Shown: in pieces, positions 8,635-16,869 of the stretch
How positions within the stretch are numbered: position 1 is the first letter of the stretch
Layout of the letters: each line of letters opens with the position of its first letter
Source: a virus
IMG/VR virus record: IMGVR_UViG_3300005841_000037
Location: 1-64,000 of that record
Length of the DNA stretch: 64,000 nucleotides
Reading direction: 5' to 3' (one strand)
Notes under the pieces: model-generated
The model's database searches: none
Told to the model about the DNA's origin: nothing
The model's input: the letters and a program-made list of their open reading frames with translations, nothing else
Translations under genes and position numbers: made by a program

Positions 8635-9486
8635 ATGCGCATCGCAGTCACCGGCGGGGCCGGGTTCCTTGGCCAGGCCACCATCACGGCTGGGCGTAAC
8701 GCCGGGCACGACATGCTGGTGGTCGACCGCACCAACGAACTGCACCCGGGCGTGATCGTCGCCGACGTCACCGACAGCGACGGGCTGGCCCGCGCGCTCG
8801 CCGAGCACGGCGTTGAGCACGTCATCCACTTGGCGGGCATGCTCGGTACCGCTGAACTGTTCGACGACCCGCACACCGCGGTCGACGTCAACGTCCACGG
8901 CACCCTCAACGTGCTGGAGGCCTGCCACCTGCTCGGTGCGGGATATACAGGGATTTCAATGCCGCCCGTATTTGACTCCGTCTATACGGCGACCAAGGTG
9001 TGCGCCGATCGGCTGGCCACCGCCTGGCACAAGTCCATGGGCGTGCGCACGTCGCACGTCATCGCCTACAACGCGTTCGGCGCCGGACAGAAACACGGCC
9101 CCGGCCACCCGCAGAAGATCATCCCCACGTTCGCGACGGAAGCCTGGGCCGGGCGGCCGATCCCCGTGTGGGGCGACGGTGAGCAGACCGTCGACCTGAT
9201 CGACGCCCGCGACATCGGCCGGATGCTCATCGAGGCGACCCGCTTCGGCGACGACCAGGTGTTCGACGCCGGGACCGGCTACGCCCTGACCGTCAACCAG
9301 GTGGCCGACTACGTCAACGAGGTCACCGGCTCGACGGCGGGCATCGAGTACCTGCCGATGCGCAAGGGCGAGACGCCGACGCACATCGTCGCCGAAGGCC
9401 GCGGGTGGAACCTGCTCGGCTGGCAGCCGCTCCTCGACTGGAGCGACCTCGACCAGGCGATCCTCGCCTACCGGCCCGCCGCATGA
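8635..9486 (+). CDS. NAD-dependent epimerase/dehydratase (extended SDR)
   Basis: 283 residues. Rossmann motif GGAGFLGQA at the N-terminus, VIHLAGM, and the catalytic YTATK (YxxxK). Acts on a nucleotide sugar (epimerase, dehydratase or reductase). The stretch around 8940-8990 is locally AT-richer than its surroundings. Start ATG lies 3 nt after the previous stop region. Confidence 0.85.
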   Translation: MRIAVTGGAGFLGQATITAGRNAGHDMLVVDRTNELHPGVIVADVTDSDGLARALAEHGVEHVIHLAGMLGTAELFDDPHTAVDVNVHGTLNVLEACHLLGAGYTGISMPPVFDSVYTATKVCADRLATAWHKSMGVRTSHVIAYNAFGAGQKHGPGHPQKIIPTFATEAWAGRPIPVWGDGEQTVDLIDARDIGRMLIEATRFGDDQVFDAGTGYALTVNQVADYVNEVTGSTAGIEYLPMRKGETPTHIVAEGRGWNLLGWQPLLDWSDLDQAILAYRPAA

Positions 9487-10217
9487 CCCGGGTTGCGATC
9501 CTGTCGGCGCTCATGGACGACTACGACACGCTGAAGCCGACCCTGCCGCAGGATGACGCCGACGTGCGGTGGGTGTGCCTCACGGACTCTGCCGCACTGC
9601 TGGCCGAGGCTGAGGAGCGGCTGGTGCCGGACGGCCACCGCGGCGAATACCTCGCGCTGGTCCACCCCACCGGCTGGGAACTCATGCCCTACCACCGGCC
9701 GCCGGGCGAACATCCGAACCGGGCGGCGAAGGCGCCGAAGGTCAACCCCGGCATGTTCACTGACCGGCTGCACTCGGTGTGGCTCGACGCATCCTTCCGG
9801 GTCGTCAGCCCGCGGTTCGCCGCCGACATGGTGGCCGCCGCCGACGGCTCCCGCGACGGCGTGGCCCAGTTCCGGCACCCGTGGCGGGATGACTGCATGG
9901 AGGAGGCCATGTTCTCCATCGGCCTGCCGAAATACGCGGGGGAGGCCGACCGGATCGACCGGCAGTGGCGGGCCTACCGCGAAGCGGGCATGCCGTCGGC
10001 CTGGGGCCTGTGGGCCACCGGCGTGATTGCCCGCCACCACACCGACGAGGTGCTGGCCTGGGGTGCGTTCTGGGGCCGGGAGATCGTCCAGCACTCCTAC
10101 CAGGACCAGGTGAGTCACCCGTTCGCGTGCTGGCGGCACGGCATCCGCCCGGCCGACCTGCCTGGCACCCACCTGGGCAACGAGTGGCTGGCCTACGAAG
10201 GGAGCGGGAGACATTGA
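9483..10217 (+). CDS. DUF616/TOD1-like glycosyltransferase
   Basis: 244 residues, ATGA overlap. RVAILSALMDDYDTLKP at the N-terminus, then AAKAPKVNPGMF and SVWLDASFRV (acidic metal-binding turn), as in the DUF616/TOD1-MUCI70 domain. This family is thought to act as glycosyltransferases; function here is inferred from the cassette. Confidence 0.65.
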   Translation: MTRVAILSALMDDYDTLKPTLPQDDADVRWVCLTDSAALLAEAEERLVPDGHRGEYLALVHPTGWELMPYHRPPGEHPNRAAKAPKVNPGMFTDRLHSVWLDASFRVVSPRFAADMVAAADGSRDGVAQFRHPWRDDCMEEAMFSIGLPKYAGEADRIDRQWRAYREAGMPSAWGLWATGVIARHHTDEVLAWGAFWGREIVQHSYQDQVSHPFACWRHGIRPADLPGTHLGNEWLAYEGSGRH

Positions 10218-11275
10218 TGCGTATCTTGGTTACCGGTGGGGCGGGCATGATCGGCTCCCACCTCGTCGATCTCCTGCTGGCCAATGGCCACGAGGTGACC
10301 GTCTTCGACAGCTTCGCGACCGGCCGCTGGGAGAACCTCACCACCGCGTGGGGCGGGCAACCAACCCCGCCACCCTCAGGTGTCTCCATGAGCAAATTCT
10401 GGGTGCGTTCCCCGAACCGGCCACTGACCGTTCAGCCCGGCACGGTCACCTGGAGTGCCAACGTCACCGACATTATGGCCCTGGCCCGGCCGGAGGTGGT
10501 GTTCCACCTGGCCGCCCAGATCGACGTGCAAACCTCGGTGACCAACCCGGAGGTCGACGCCGACGTCAACGTCATGGGCACGCTGCGCATGCTGCAGGCG
10601 GCCGTCTCGGCCGAGGTGCGCCGGTTCGTGTTCGTCTCCTCCGCCGCCATGTTCGGCGACCGGGGCGCCCCGCGGTCGCTGCGGGCGGGCGCTGATGGCT
10701 TCCGGGCCGTCCCGATCAGCCCGTACGGGGCCAGCAAAGCCGCCGCCGCCCTCTACGTCGACCTGTACGACCGCATGGGTGCCATCGGCCACCACAGCAT
10801 GACCGCGTCCACGGTTGTCCTCAGCAACGTCTACGGGCCCCGCCAGCGGCCCAGCTTCGGCGCGGTGAACCTCTTCACGCGCAAGCTGCTGACAGGCGAG
10901 CCGGTCACCTTGTACGGCGACGGGCAGAACGTCCGGGACTACGTCTACGTCACCGACGCGGCTGCCGCGATCGCGGCCGCGGGCGGCACGCTGCAGGACA
11001 CTCGCGGGCACCTTGTCCCGCCGCTCCTCTCCGAGGGCCGCATGCTGGTCGGCACCGGCGTCGGCACCACCGACGACGCGCTGCTGACCGCGGTCACCGC
11101 CGAGGTTGTCCGGCAGGCCCGGCCCACGCCGACACACCGCCCGGCGGCGCGCATGCCCGCGCGGGCGGCCGACATCCGTTCGATGGTGTTCCCGCGGCAT
11201 CCGCTGGCCGCCACGCCCCTCACGGACGGCCTCCGGCTGACCGTCGAGGCGATCCGGGGGGAGATGGGGCTGTGA
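10217..11275 (+). CDS. NAD-dependent sugar epimerase (GalE-like SDR)
   Basis: 352 residues, TGATG overlap with the previous gene. Rossmann GGAGMIGSHL, HLAAQIDVQTSV, VFVSSAAMFG and catalytic YGASK; NVYGPRQ and GDGQNVRDYVYV are typical of UDP-sugar 4-epimerases. An insertion at residues about 45-70 is unusual for GalE. Second epimerase of the cassette, so at least two sugar types may be made. Confidence 0.85.
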   Translation: MRILVTGGAGMIGSHLVDLLLANGHEVTVFDSFATGRWENLTTAWGGQPTPPPSGVSMSKFWVRSPNRPLTVQPGTVTWSANVTDIMALARPEVVFHLAAQIDVQTSVTNPEVDADVNVMGTLRMLQAAVSAEVRRFVFVSSAAMFGDRGAPRSLRAGADGFRAVPISPYGASKAAAALYVDLYDRMGAIGHHSMTASTVVLSNVYGPRQRPSFGAVNLFTRKLLTGEPVTLYGDGQNVRDYVYVTDAAAAIAAAGGTLQDTRGHLVPPLLSEGRMLVGTGVGTTDDALLTAVTAEVVRQARPTPTHRPAARMPARAADIRSMVFPRHPLAATPLTDGLRLTVEAIRGEMGL

Positions 11276-11895
11276 CCGAACTGACTGGGGTGCCGGTGAC
11301 CTTCGTCGTGCCGACCCACCCGGCCCGCGGCAACGTCAACGACCCAGGCACGCTGCTCGGTCGGGCGGTGGCCAGCATCTATGCGCAGACGGTGGAAGCG
11401 CTCGGTGGGGTATCGATCGCCTGCGACCTCAACGGCGATGGGGCGGCGGTCACCCGGCAGCGGGCCCTCGATGAGGTAACGCAGTCCTGGGTCAGCTTCC
11501 TTGACAGTGATGATTATCTATATCCGAACCACCTGGAGACACACTGGCGTTTGATTACGGAAAACGACGCCGACGTCGCTTACAGCTGGTGGTCAGGCAA
11601 TCGGCCGTTCCCGGAGTCCACCCACAGGGGCATCCCGTTCGACCCGGAGCACCCGCATCACATCACGATGACGCTGACGGTGCGCACTGAGCTGGCGAAG
11701 GCGGCCGGGTTCGGCAGCGCCCCACTGAACATGGAGTGGGCCGGGGAAGACTGGATTTTCATACTTCGCCTGTGTGAATTGGGGGCCAGGTTCGTCGGCA
11801 CCGGCGAGGAAACGTGGCACTATGACGCTTCCCACGGCAAGAACACGTCCGGCCACCCGTGGCGCGGCGACGGCCCGCTGGCGCCGCAATGCTGA
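11272..11895 (+). CDS. GT2-like glycosyltransferase
   Basis: 207 residues from an overlapping GTG. VTFVVPTHPARG opens a GT-A fold; FLDSDDYLYPNHLE carries the DxD-type metal site; EWAGEDWIFILRLCELGARF is the catalytic ED region. The section around 11500-11560 is clearly AT-richer than neighbours, hinting at a recent foreign origin. Short for GT2. Confidence 0.8.
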   Translation: MTELTGVPVTFVVPTHPARGNVNDPGTLLGRAVASIYAQTVEALGGVSIACDLNGDGAAVTRQRALDEVTQSWVSFLDSDDYLYPNHLETHWRLITENDADVAYSWWSGNRPFPESTHRGIPFDPEHPHHITMTLTVRTELAKAAGFGSAPLNMEWAGEDWIFILRLCELGARFVGTGEETWHYDASHGKNTSGHPWRGDGPLAPQC

Positions 11896-12614
11896 GCTTC
11901 GTGATCATGCGAGACCGGGTCACCTACGCCCAGCAGTGCGTACAGGCCCTCCTCGACGCCGGGCTCGACGTGGTCATCGTCGACCACGACTCCCGGTGGC
12001 CGGAGGCCAGGACGTGGCTCCGCGAGGAAATCGGCCCTGGCCCGGAGTGGCCGCGGGTGTGGCACGACTTCAACAACCATCCCCGGGACCTGTGGCGCGT
12101 CGGCGGCCCCCTCGACGGCTACCTGGGCCGCCGACCGGCCGATGAGCGCTTCGTCGTCACCGACTGCGACACGGTGCCGGACGAGTCCTGCCCGGCCGAC
12201 TGGCCGGGGATGCTGGCCACGCTGCTCGACTTCAACCCGCGTGCGGTCAAAGCGGGCCTAGGCCTGCGCACCGACGACCTCCCGGAGCACTTCGAGCACC
12301 GCGACCGGGTGCAGCGGTGGGAGGCGCGGTTTCAGCGACCGGCCGCCCCGTGGGTGATCGGCGACCACACCTTCCAGCCGCCCGCGGTGTGGGCCGACGT
12401 CGACACCACCCTCGCGATGTACCGCGGGTTCGAGACGTTCCGGCTGGGCCCGGCGATCCGCACCGCGGCGCCGTACTGGGCCCGGCACCTGCCGTGGTAC
12501 GAGGACACGGCGAACCTGCCTGAGGAGCTGCGGTTCTACGCCGACCGGGCCGAGCACGGCCACTGGCGGCGGCCGGACGGCTTCACCGACACACACGCCC
12601 TGGAGGGGCCATGA
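11889..12614 (+). CDS. putative GT-A-fold glycosyltransferase
   Basis: 241 residues, start inside the previous gene. LSFVIMRDRVTYAQQCVQAL, LDVVIVDHDSRWPE and VVTDCDTVPDE fit a GT-A glycosyltransferase with a D-C-D metal motif. Last clear sugar enzyme of the cassette. Acceptor unknown. Confidence 0.7.
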   Translation: MLSFVIMRDRVTYAQQCVQALLDAGLDVVIVDHDSRWPEARTWLREEIGPGPEWPRVWHDFNNHPRDLWRVGGPLDGYLGRRPADERFVVTDCDTVPDESCPADWPGMLATLLDFNPRAVKAGLGLRTDDLPEHFEHRDRVQRWEARFQRPAAPWVIGDHTFQPPAVWADVDTTLAMYRGFETFRLGPAIRTAAPYWARHLPWYEDTANLPEELRFYADRAEHGHWRRPDGFTDTHALEGP

Positions 12615-12970
12615 GCACTGTTGAAGAGCACGACTGCATCATCGACGAACTCGACGACGGCGACCGGCGCCAGGGTGCGGATGTGCTGGCCGGGATCCTG
12701 GAGGAGATCCAGCTGCACGACACCGACTACAGCCACCGGTACACGCTGGTGTTGTTCGCGGTGGCGACGGCGGTCCTGGTCGGCCTGGAGGCCGGGTTCC
12801 AGATCGACCCGGCGGAGCCCGACTACGTGGTGGCCTGCATCGAGCTGCCGACCGGTCCTGTGGGCTGGCACATTCCGGTGCACAAGCAGCCGTACGACGG
12901 CCACACGACGGAGCAGAAGTACGCTCGCGTCGGCGACTACATCAATGAGCAGGAGGCAGACCGTGGCTGA
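12611..12970 (+). CDS. hypothetical phage protein (GHTTEQKY family type)
   Basis: 119 residues, ATGA overlap. A hydrophobic VLFAVATAVLVGLEAGF segment could be a membrane or buried helix. IELPTGPVGWHIPVH and PYDGHTTEQKYARV resemble a short protein common in actinophages whose function is unknown. Confidence 0.75.
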   Translation: MSTVEEHDCIIDELDDGDRRQGADVLAGILEEIQLHDTDYSHRYTLVLFAVATAVLVGLEAGFQIDPAEPDYVVACIELPTGPVGWHIPVHKQPYDGHTTEQKYARVGDYINEQEADRG

Positions 12971-13382
12971 GGTCAACAAAACGCTGGGGCAGATCGCGTT
13001 CGAGGCGTACCGCGCCGAGGTGCAGGGCGCCGCCTACGACGACAAGTCGATCCCCGAGTGGGATGACCTGCACGGCAACAAGGAGCGGGCCCACCGCGGG
13101 TGGGAGGCGGCGGCGGCCGCGATCCAGCAGCGGACGCTGACTCTCGCGGCGGTCGACGACAGCCTGGCCCGCTACCCGGAGGGTTGGACGGCCCGGGGCG
13201 GGCGCCCGTTGAAGTCGCACGCGCAGCCGCTCAGCGACTTCCTGCCGAAGATTCAGGCCGATGGCCTCCCGGAGCACATGACGCTGTCGCAGGAGCCGCA
13301 GGTGGCGCCGTGGCGGGCTGAGGTGGCCCGTGCATCGGTGCCGGTCGAGGCCGACGACGCCACGGGCGACGACGACCGCTAG
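12963..13382 (+). CDS. hypothetical protein, end of + strand operon
   Basis: 139 residues from a GTG overlapping the previous gene. Helical, charged, acidic C-terminus. No recognised family. Converges with the - strand genes that start beyond the hairpin at 13521. Confidence 0.7.
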   Translation: MAEVNKTLGQIAFEAYRAEVQGAAYDDKSIPEWDDLHGNKERAHRGWEAAAAAIQQRTLTLAAVDDSLARYPEGWTARGGRPLKSHAQPLSDFLPKIQADGLPEHMTLSQEPQVAPWRAEVARASVPVEADDATGDDDR

Positions 13383-13525
13383 GCGCCGGGGTAGACGCCG
13401 ATGGCGAGGCCCAGGCCGATCAGGGCAAGGGTACCGGCGAGCAGGCGCAGCCGGAGAACCTCCGGCACGAAAAAGCAGATGCCCGCCAGGATGGCGGCCA
13501 CGAGGAAGCACAGAAAAGCGATCAC
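13379..13525 (-). CDS. possible 48-residue two-helix membrane protein
   Basis: Open frame with two hydrophobic helices split by PEVLRLRL, a composition typical of small actinophage membrane proteins. The GTG start lies inside the terminator hairpin 13521-13552 and has no good ribosome site, so expression is doubtful. It overlaps the stop codon of the convergent + strand gene. Confidence 0.45.
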   Translation of the reverse strand: MIAFLCFLVAAILAGICFFVPEVLRLRLLAGTLALIGLGLAIGVYPGA

Positions 13526-13552
13526 GCCCCGGGGATACCCTCGGGGCGTGAT
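13521..13552 (-). terminator. bidirectional terminator-like hairpin
   Basis: 11-bp arms ATCACGCCCCG / CGGGGCGTGAT. On the - strand it is followed by GCTTTTCT, so it should end transcription of the gene at 13568-14047; it also sits just past the end of the + strand operon. Confidence 0.7.
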
Positions 13553-13567
13553 CTATTAACGGGGAGG

Positions 13568-14047
13568 TCAGACGTGCGCAGCAGCGTGCAGGCCGCACCG
13601 TGGGCACCGCTGGATTTCAGCTACCCAGCGCTGCCCGCAGGGAACCGGCTGCTCAAGCTCGGCTAGCGTCGGCTGGTAGGCGCTATCGTCGCCCTGCGCC
13701 GCCCGGACGGTGGCGGGGGCGGTGCACTTCATGCAGCCCCCGACCTTCAGCGCGGGGCAATTGGTGCGGATGTGCGCCGGGGCGCGCTCAGCCGCCTCGT
13801 CCAGCGCCTGGGAGTGTGCCTGCTCGATCGCAGCGGGCAGGATCGCCAGGATCATCTCAGGCCCGCCAAGCGTGCCGTCAAGGGCCGCCGGGTGTCCCTG
13901 GCGAGCCGCGGCCACCCGGCGGCGTGAGTCCTCGCGGTACGCCTCGGTCTCGGCGGCGGCCACGTCAACCACGGCCTTGATGCCGATCTCCCGGGCGATG
14001 TTGCGCAGCTCAGTGATGCCGTATCCGCCGAACGTCGTGCGGGCCAT
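13568..14047 (-). CDS. hypothetical cysteine-rich protein
   Basis: 159 residues; start ATG 14047 behind GGAGGC. N-terminal half helical, C-terminal half has NCPALKVGGCMKC and a later PCG...CPRCGLH, likely a zinc site. Expressed from the operator-promoter at 14092-14121. No family recognised. Confidence 0.75.
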   Translation of the reverse strand: MARTTFGGYGITELRNIAREIGIKAVVDVAAAETEAYREDSRRRVAAARQGHPAALDGTLGGPEMILAILPAAIEQAHSQALDEAAERAPAHIRTNCPALKVGGCMKCTAPATVRAAQGDDSAYQPTLAELEQPVPCGQRWVAEIQRCPRCGLHAAAHV

Positions 14048-14091
14048 GGTTGCCTCCGAAGCTCCGGCGGGCCGTTCCCGCCAACAAGGCA

Positions 14092-14121
14092 ACACTAGCA
14101 AACTGTCACACGATGTGTCAA
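14092..14121 (-). promoter_or_regulatory. operator-promoter site A
   Basis: On the - strand TTGACA (14121-14116), 18-nt spacer, TAGTGT (14097-14092). The 17-nt palindrome TGACACATCGTGTGACA (14104-14120) overlaps the -35 box. It directly abuts the stop codon of the upstream gene (14122). Confidence 0.8.
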
Positions 14122-14310
14122 CTATCGCCCGTGACGGCGCCGGGTGCGGGCAGCTTTCCTGGCCATGCGGACCCGGCCGACTCGGAGGCGTCCGGCGTTG
14201 GCGATGCGGGCCGCCTTGCTCTTGCTGGCGCCCTTGCGGCGCAACGCCCGGTACACGTTCTGCCGGGACCGGACCACGTAGCCGTATTTGCCGCCCCTGT
14301 CACTGACCAC
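14122..14310 (-). CDS. small basic protein, paralogue of the gene at 14668
   Basis: 62 residues with start GTG 14310 behind GGAGG. About a third of residues are Arg/Lys; RALRRKGASKSKAARIANAG and the MARKAARTRRR tail match the protein at 14668 position for position. Probably binds nucleic acid. Such small basic proteins are common in actinophages; function unknown. Confidence 0.75.
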   Translation of the reverse strand: MVSDRGGKYGYVVRSRQNVYRALRRKGASKSKAARIANAGRLRVGRVRMARKAARTRRRHGR

Positions 14311-14344
14311 GGCAACCACCTCCGCCACCACGGTACTCACGACA

Positions 14345-14372
14345 AAGCCCCCGGCAACAGTGCCGGGGGCTT
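14345..14372 (-). terminator. terminator after 14386-14607
   Basis: 11-bp stem AAGCCCCCGGC / GCCGGGGGCTT, followed on the - strand by TTTGT. Confidence 0.8.
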
Positions 14373-14385
14373 GCGTTCGAGGCGA

Positions 14386-14607
14386 TTAGCGGAGGCTGAT
14401 CGGCGCCGCTGGGTCGCACTGCACGAGCCAGACGTTGGGGCGCCGGGTGGGGACGCCACAGCGGATCACGCTGGAGATCCAGATGCCCGCCGTGCGGCCG
14501 TCCTTAGCGAGCTGGACCCGGACAACTCGCGCATCGCCGGGGGCGGCGAAGTGGCCGTGCACGGCGGCGAGTGCGGCACCCTTGGTCAGATCGGCAACGG
14601 TAAGCAT
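14386..14607 (-). CDS. small hypothetical protein
   Basis: 73 residues, ATG 14607 behind GAGGGAGA. LTVADLTKGAALAAVHG then a beta-rich C-terminus. Read from operator-promoter B and ended by the hairpin at 14345. No family recognised. Confidence 0.7.
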   Translation of the reverse strand: MLTVADLTKGAALAAVHGHFAAPGDARVVRVQLAKDGRTAGIWISSVIRCGVPTRRPNVWLVQCDPAAPISLR

Positions 14608-14636
14608 TTCGGTCTCCCTCGCTCGGTGGTGAGACC

Positions 14637-14666
14637 ACTCTAGCAAACTGTCACACGGCGTGTCAA
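14637..14666 (-). promoter_or_regulatory. operator-promoter site B
   Basis: TTGACA (14666-14661), 18-nt spacer, TAGAGT (14642-14637); palindrome TGACACGCCGTGTGACA (14649-14665) over the -35 box. Abuts the upstream stop codon at 14668. Confidence 0.8.
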
Positions 14667-14667
14667 G

Positions 14668-14901
14668 TTACCGGCGGCGGCCGCGTGCCTTCCGGGTGCG
14701 ACTAGCCTTGCGGGCCATTCGGCTACGCTGCGAAAACGTCCTGCCACCGTTCGCAATGGCCGCCGCGACACGCTTGGACTTGCCCTTCCGGCGCAGGGCC
14801 TTATATGCCCGCTGCCTGGAGGGATAGACGAAACCGAATCGACCACCGCGCGCGCTAACGATCTTGACCGCCCCTCTCTCACTCCAGGGTATGCACGACA
14901 A
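14668..14901 (-). CDS. small basic protein, paralogue of 14122-14310
   Basis: Core RAYKALRRKGKSKRVAAAIA with a C-terminal MARKASRTRKARGRRR tail, parallel to the protein at 14122. The start is uncertain: no ATG or GTG precedes the conserved part except a TTG at 14901 or an ATG inside the terminator hairpin (14916). The homologous region begins near 14868. Confidence 0.6.
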   Translation of the reverse strand: MSCIPWSERGAVKIVSARGGRFGFVYPSRQRAYKALRRKGKSKRVAAAIANGGRTFSQRSRMARKASRTRKARGRRR

Positions 14902-14930
14902 AGCCCCCAGCACCATGCTGGGGGCTTTGT
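14898..14930 (-). terminator. terminator after 14940-15242
   Basis: Near-perfect 15-bp inverted repeat ACAAAGCCCCCAGCA / TGCTGGGGGCTTTGT with T-runs on either strand; bidirectional. Confidence 0.85.
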
Positions 14931-14939
14931 TCGGGCGGG

Positions 14940-15242
14940 TCAGGCGTTGGCTGCCAGCCAGGCCAGGCCCGCGTCGGTAACCACGACCGGGGAGTTGCCC
15001 TCCGGCTTCTCGTGGGCCAGCAGCCCGGCCGCTACGAGCCGCTCGGCGGGGGCGGTGCAGACGACATCCCGGCTGCGGTCTTGCGGGCGGGTGTAGCGCT
15101 GCGCCCGGCTGGCCTGACTGTTCGTGTCGTTGTGCCGGGCGGTCCAGAACCACACGATGCCGCGGGAATCGGTGGCCTTGTTCGCCACCCAGGTCAGCAG
15201 CTGGCGGTCGGTCCTGTGGAGCTTGATCGTGGTGTCCGGCAT
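14940..15242 (-). CDS. hypothetical protein, possible winged-helix
   Basis: 100 residues, ATG 15242 behind AAGGAG. KLHRTDRQLLTWVANK, AERLVAAGLLAHEKPEGNSPVVVTDAGLAWLA looks like a winged helix (helix, turn helix, beta wing), so a DNA-binding regulator is possible. Read from operator-promoter C. Confidence 0.7.
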   Translation of the reverse strand: MPDTTIKLHRTDRQLLTWVANKATDSRGIVWFWTARHNDTNSQASRAQRYTRPQDRSRDVVCTAPAERLVAAGLLAHEKPEGNSPVVVTDAGLAWLAANA

Positions 15243-15271
15243 GTGGGGCTCCTTCGCTTGGTGGAGACACC

Positions 15272-15301
15272 AACATAGCAAACTGTCACACGGTGTGTCA
15301 A
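15272..15301 (-). promoter_or_regulatory. operator-promoter site C
   Basis: TTGACA (15301-15296), 18-nt spacer, TATGTT (15277-15272); palindrome TGACACACCGTGTGACA (15284-15300), the consensus form. It lies between divergent genes. Confidence 0.85.
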
Positions 15302-15340
15302 CTACGCTCAGACGGCGGCCCGGTCATCTACGCTTCCAGT

Positions 15341-15682
15341 GTGGGTATCCCCCTGCTCCGGCATGTCCTGGCCCTCCTCGACGAGCGTGACCGCCGGTAC
15401 GAGGAGCGCTTCCGGGCGTCCCAGGAAGCGCTCCGCACCGCCCTCGACGCCACGGAGCGCCGGTTCCAAGGCGTCAACGAGTTCCGGGCCACCCTGTCCG
15501 ATCAAGCGGCCACGTTCGCCACCCGCGACCAGGTGGAAGCGCTGCGCGAGATCGTCACCGCACTGACCGGCCGGATCGAGCGGGCCGAAGGCAGCCGGGC
15601 CGGGCTGTCGACCGGGTGGGCGGTGCTGATCGGGGTGCTCACCGTCGGAGCGGTCATCGTCGGCCTGCTCACCCGCGGCTGA
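15341..15682 (+). CDS. coiled-coil protein with C-terminal membrane anchor
   Basis: 113 residues from GTG 15341 (a GTG at 15293 lies in operator C and is unlikely). Long helix DERDRRYEERFRASQEAL to EIVTALTGRIERAEG, then one membrane helix (WAVLIGVLTVGAVIVGLLT) and a short tail. Resembles small actinophage membrane proteins carried near lysis or tail genes. TACGCT at 15329-15334 just upstream could be a -10 box of a leaderless transcript. It is the only + strand gene between 13.4 and 61 kb. Confidence 0.75.
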   Translation: MGIPLLRHVLALLDERDRRYEERFRASQEALRTALDATERRFQGVNEFRATLSDQAATFATRDQVEALREIVTALTGRIERAEGSRAGLSTGWAVLIGVLTVGAVIVGLLTRG

Positions 15683-15686
15683 GCGG

Positions 15687-16190
15687 TCACGCGTTGTAGA
15701 TGAGCCGCAGCCGCCTGAATTCACCCTCGCCGTCGAGGGTGAACCGCGCCAGCGGCCACTCCGGGGCGGGGTCGTCCGGGCGGAAGTACGTTGCAAGCCC
15801 CGTCGTCATCTGCACGTCCAGAATGCCCGCCCGTCCCTCGATCAGGACCCCCGGCGTCCGGTTGAACCCGATACGGACCGTCTGATACGCGGCCAGCGGC
15901 GCCGAGATGGCCGGGTTGAAGAGCACGTTGCCCAGATCGGGGGTCATCGGGGTGGTGATTTCGACCTCCCAGCCGTACTGGTACTCCGGCCATGACCGCG
16001 TGATCGTTTCGGCCATGCTGGCGCAGTTCAGCTCCCACGTCTCGTAGGGCTTCGGCCTCCGGAGCTTGCAGACGCCCCGTAGCACCACCCGCGGGTAGGA
16101 CCGCAGCACCACCCCGCAGGGGCGCTGGAACTCCCCGGGCTTGAGCCCGGCCGACCAGCCGAGGTCCGGGGTCCGCCACGTAACCCTCAT
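15687..16190 (-). CDS. hypothetical protein
   Basis: 167 residues, ATG 16190 overlapping the stop of the resolvase gene (ATGA). Beta-rich, Trp-rich; no recognised family. Ends 4 nt from the convergent + strand gene with no terminator between. Confidence 0.7.
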   Translation of the reverse strand: MRVTWRTPDLGWSAGLKPGEFQRPCGVVLRSYPRVVLRGVCKLRRPKPYETWELNCASMAETITRSWPEYQYGWEVEITTPMTPDLGNVLFNPAISAPLAAYQTVRIGFNRTPGVLIEGRAGILDVQMTTGLATYFRPDDPAPEWPLARFTLDGEGEFRRLRLIYNA

Positions 16191-16798
16191 CGCATTCCCT
16201 CCGGCAGCACCAGTGCCTCCAGGGCCCGCTCCCGGAACGGGGTGACCTCGACCAGGGGGGAGCCGACGAGGTGGCAGGCGATGGTGCACAGCACGGCCGC
16301 GTCGGCCCGGTTGTCGTCGAGGGAGGCGAGGACATTGCCTCGCTTGCCGGTCTTGTTGATCTGGAACTGCGGAAGGTCGCGCTGCACGGAGGCGATGACC
16401 TCCCGCTTGTTCGCCGACCCGTTGCCGTAGGCGTACAGCTTCACCGTGGTCGGGGGGACGACGACGAGCGGGGTGCCGTAGCCGCCGATGAGCCGGACGG
16501 TCTCGAACCACAGGTAGCAGCGTTCGGCGTCGACCCTGGTGCCGGACGTCGGCAGGCCTTCGATGGCGACGAGGGCGGGCGCCCAGCCGTCCCATTCGGT
16601 CCGGCGCTCCCGGGTCTTGTTGTCGAGCCGCTCGGCCAGTTCGCGGAGCCGCTCGGCCCGGCTGAGGTGGGGCAGCCGCGGGCTGGTGAGTCCGGCCTCC
16701 CCGGTGACCTGGGTTTCGCCGTCGGGCCAGGCGAAGGCGCTGGCGGTGATGGACAGGTCGAGGCCGACGACGTGCGGCAGGGACTGGGTGGTGGTCAC
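16187..16798 (-). CDS. RuvC-like Holliday junction resolvase
   Basis: 203 residues from GTG 16798 behind AAGGA. RNase H/RuvC fold: VVGLDLSITASAF (D14), LVAIEGLPTSG (E80), DDNRADAAVLC (D161/D162 and D166). Phage RuvC-like enzymes resolve branched DNA before packaging. It could also supply nuclease activity to other systems of the phage; that is inference only. Confidence 0.8.
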   Translation of the reverse strand: MTTTQSLPHVVGLDLSITASAFAWPDGETQVTGEAGLTSPRLPHLSRAERLRELAERLDNKTRERRTEWDGWAPALVAIEGLPTSGTRVDAERCYLWFETVRLIGGYGTPLVVVPPTTVKLYAYGNGSANKREVIASVQRDLPQFQINKTGKRGNVLASLDDNRADAAVLCTIACHLVGSPLVEVTPFRERALEALVLPEGMR

Positions 16799-16869
16799 GG
16801 AGGTCCTTCCGGGGGAACGGGGGCGGCCCGCCCGGCGGGGTGCCGGGCGGGCCAAGGTGGCGGGCGGTG

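Noticed and set aside
15293-15340. Earlier start for the + strand coiled-coil protein
   Set aside because: Those codons belong to operator-promoter C.
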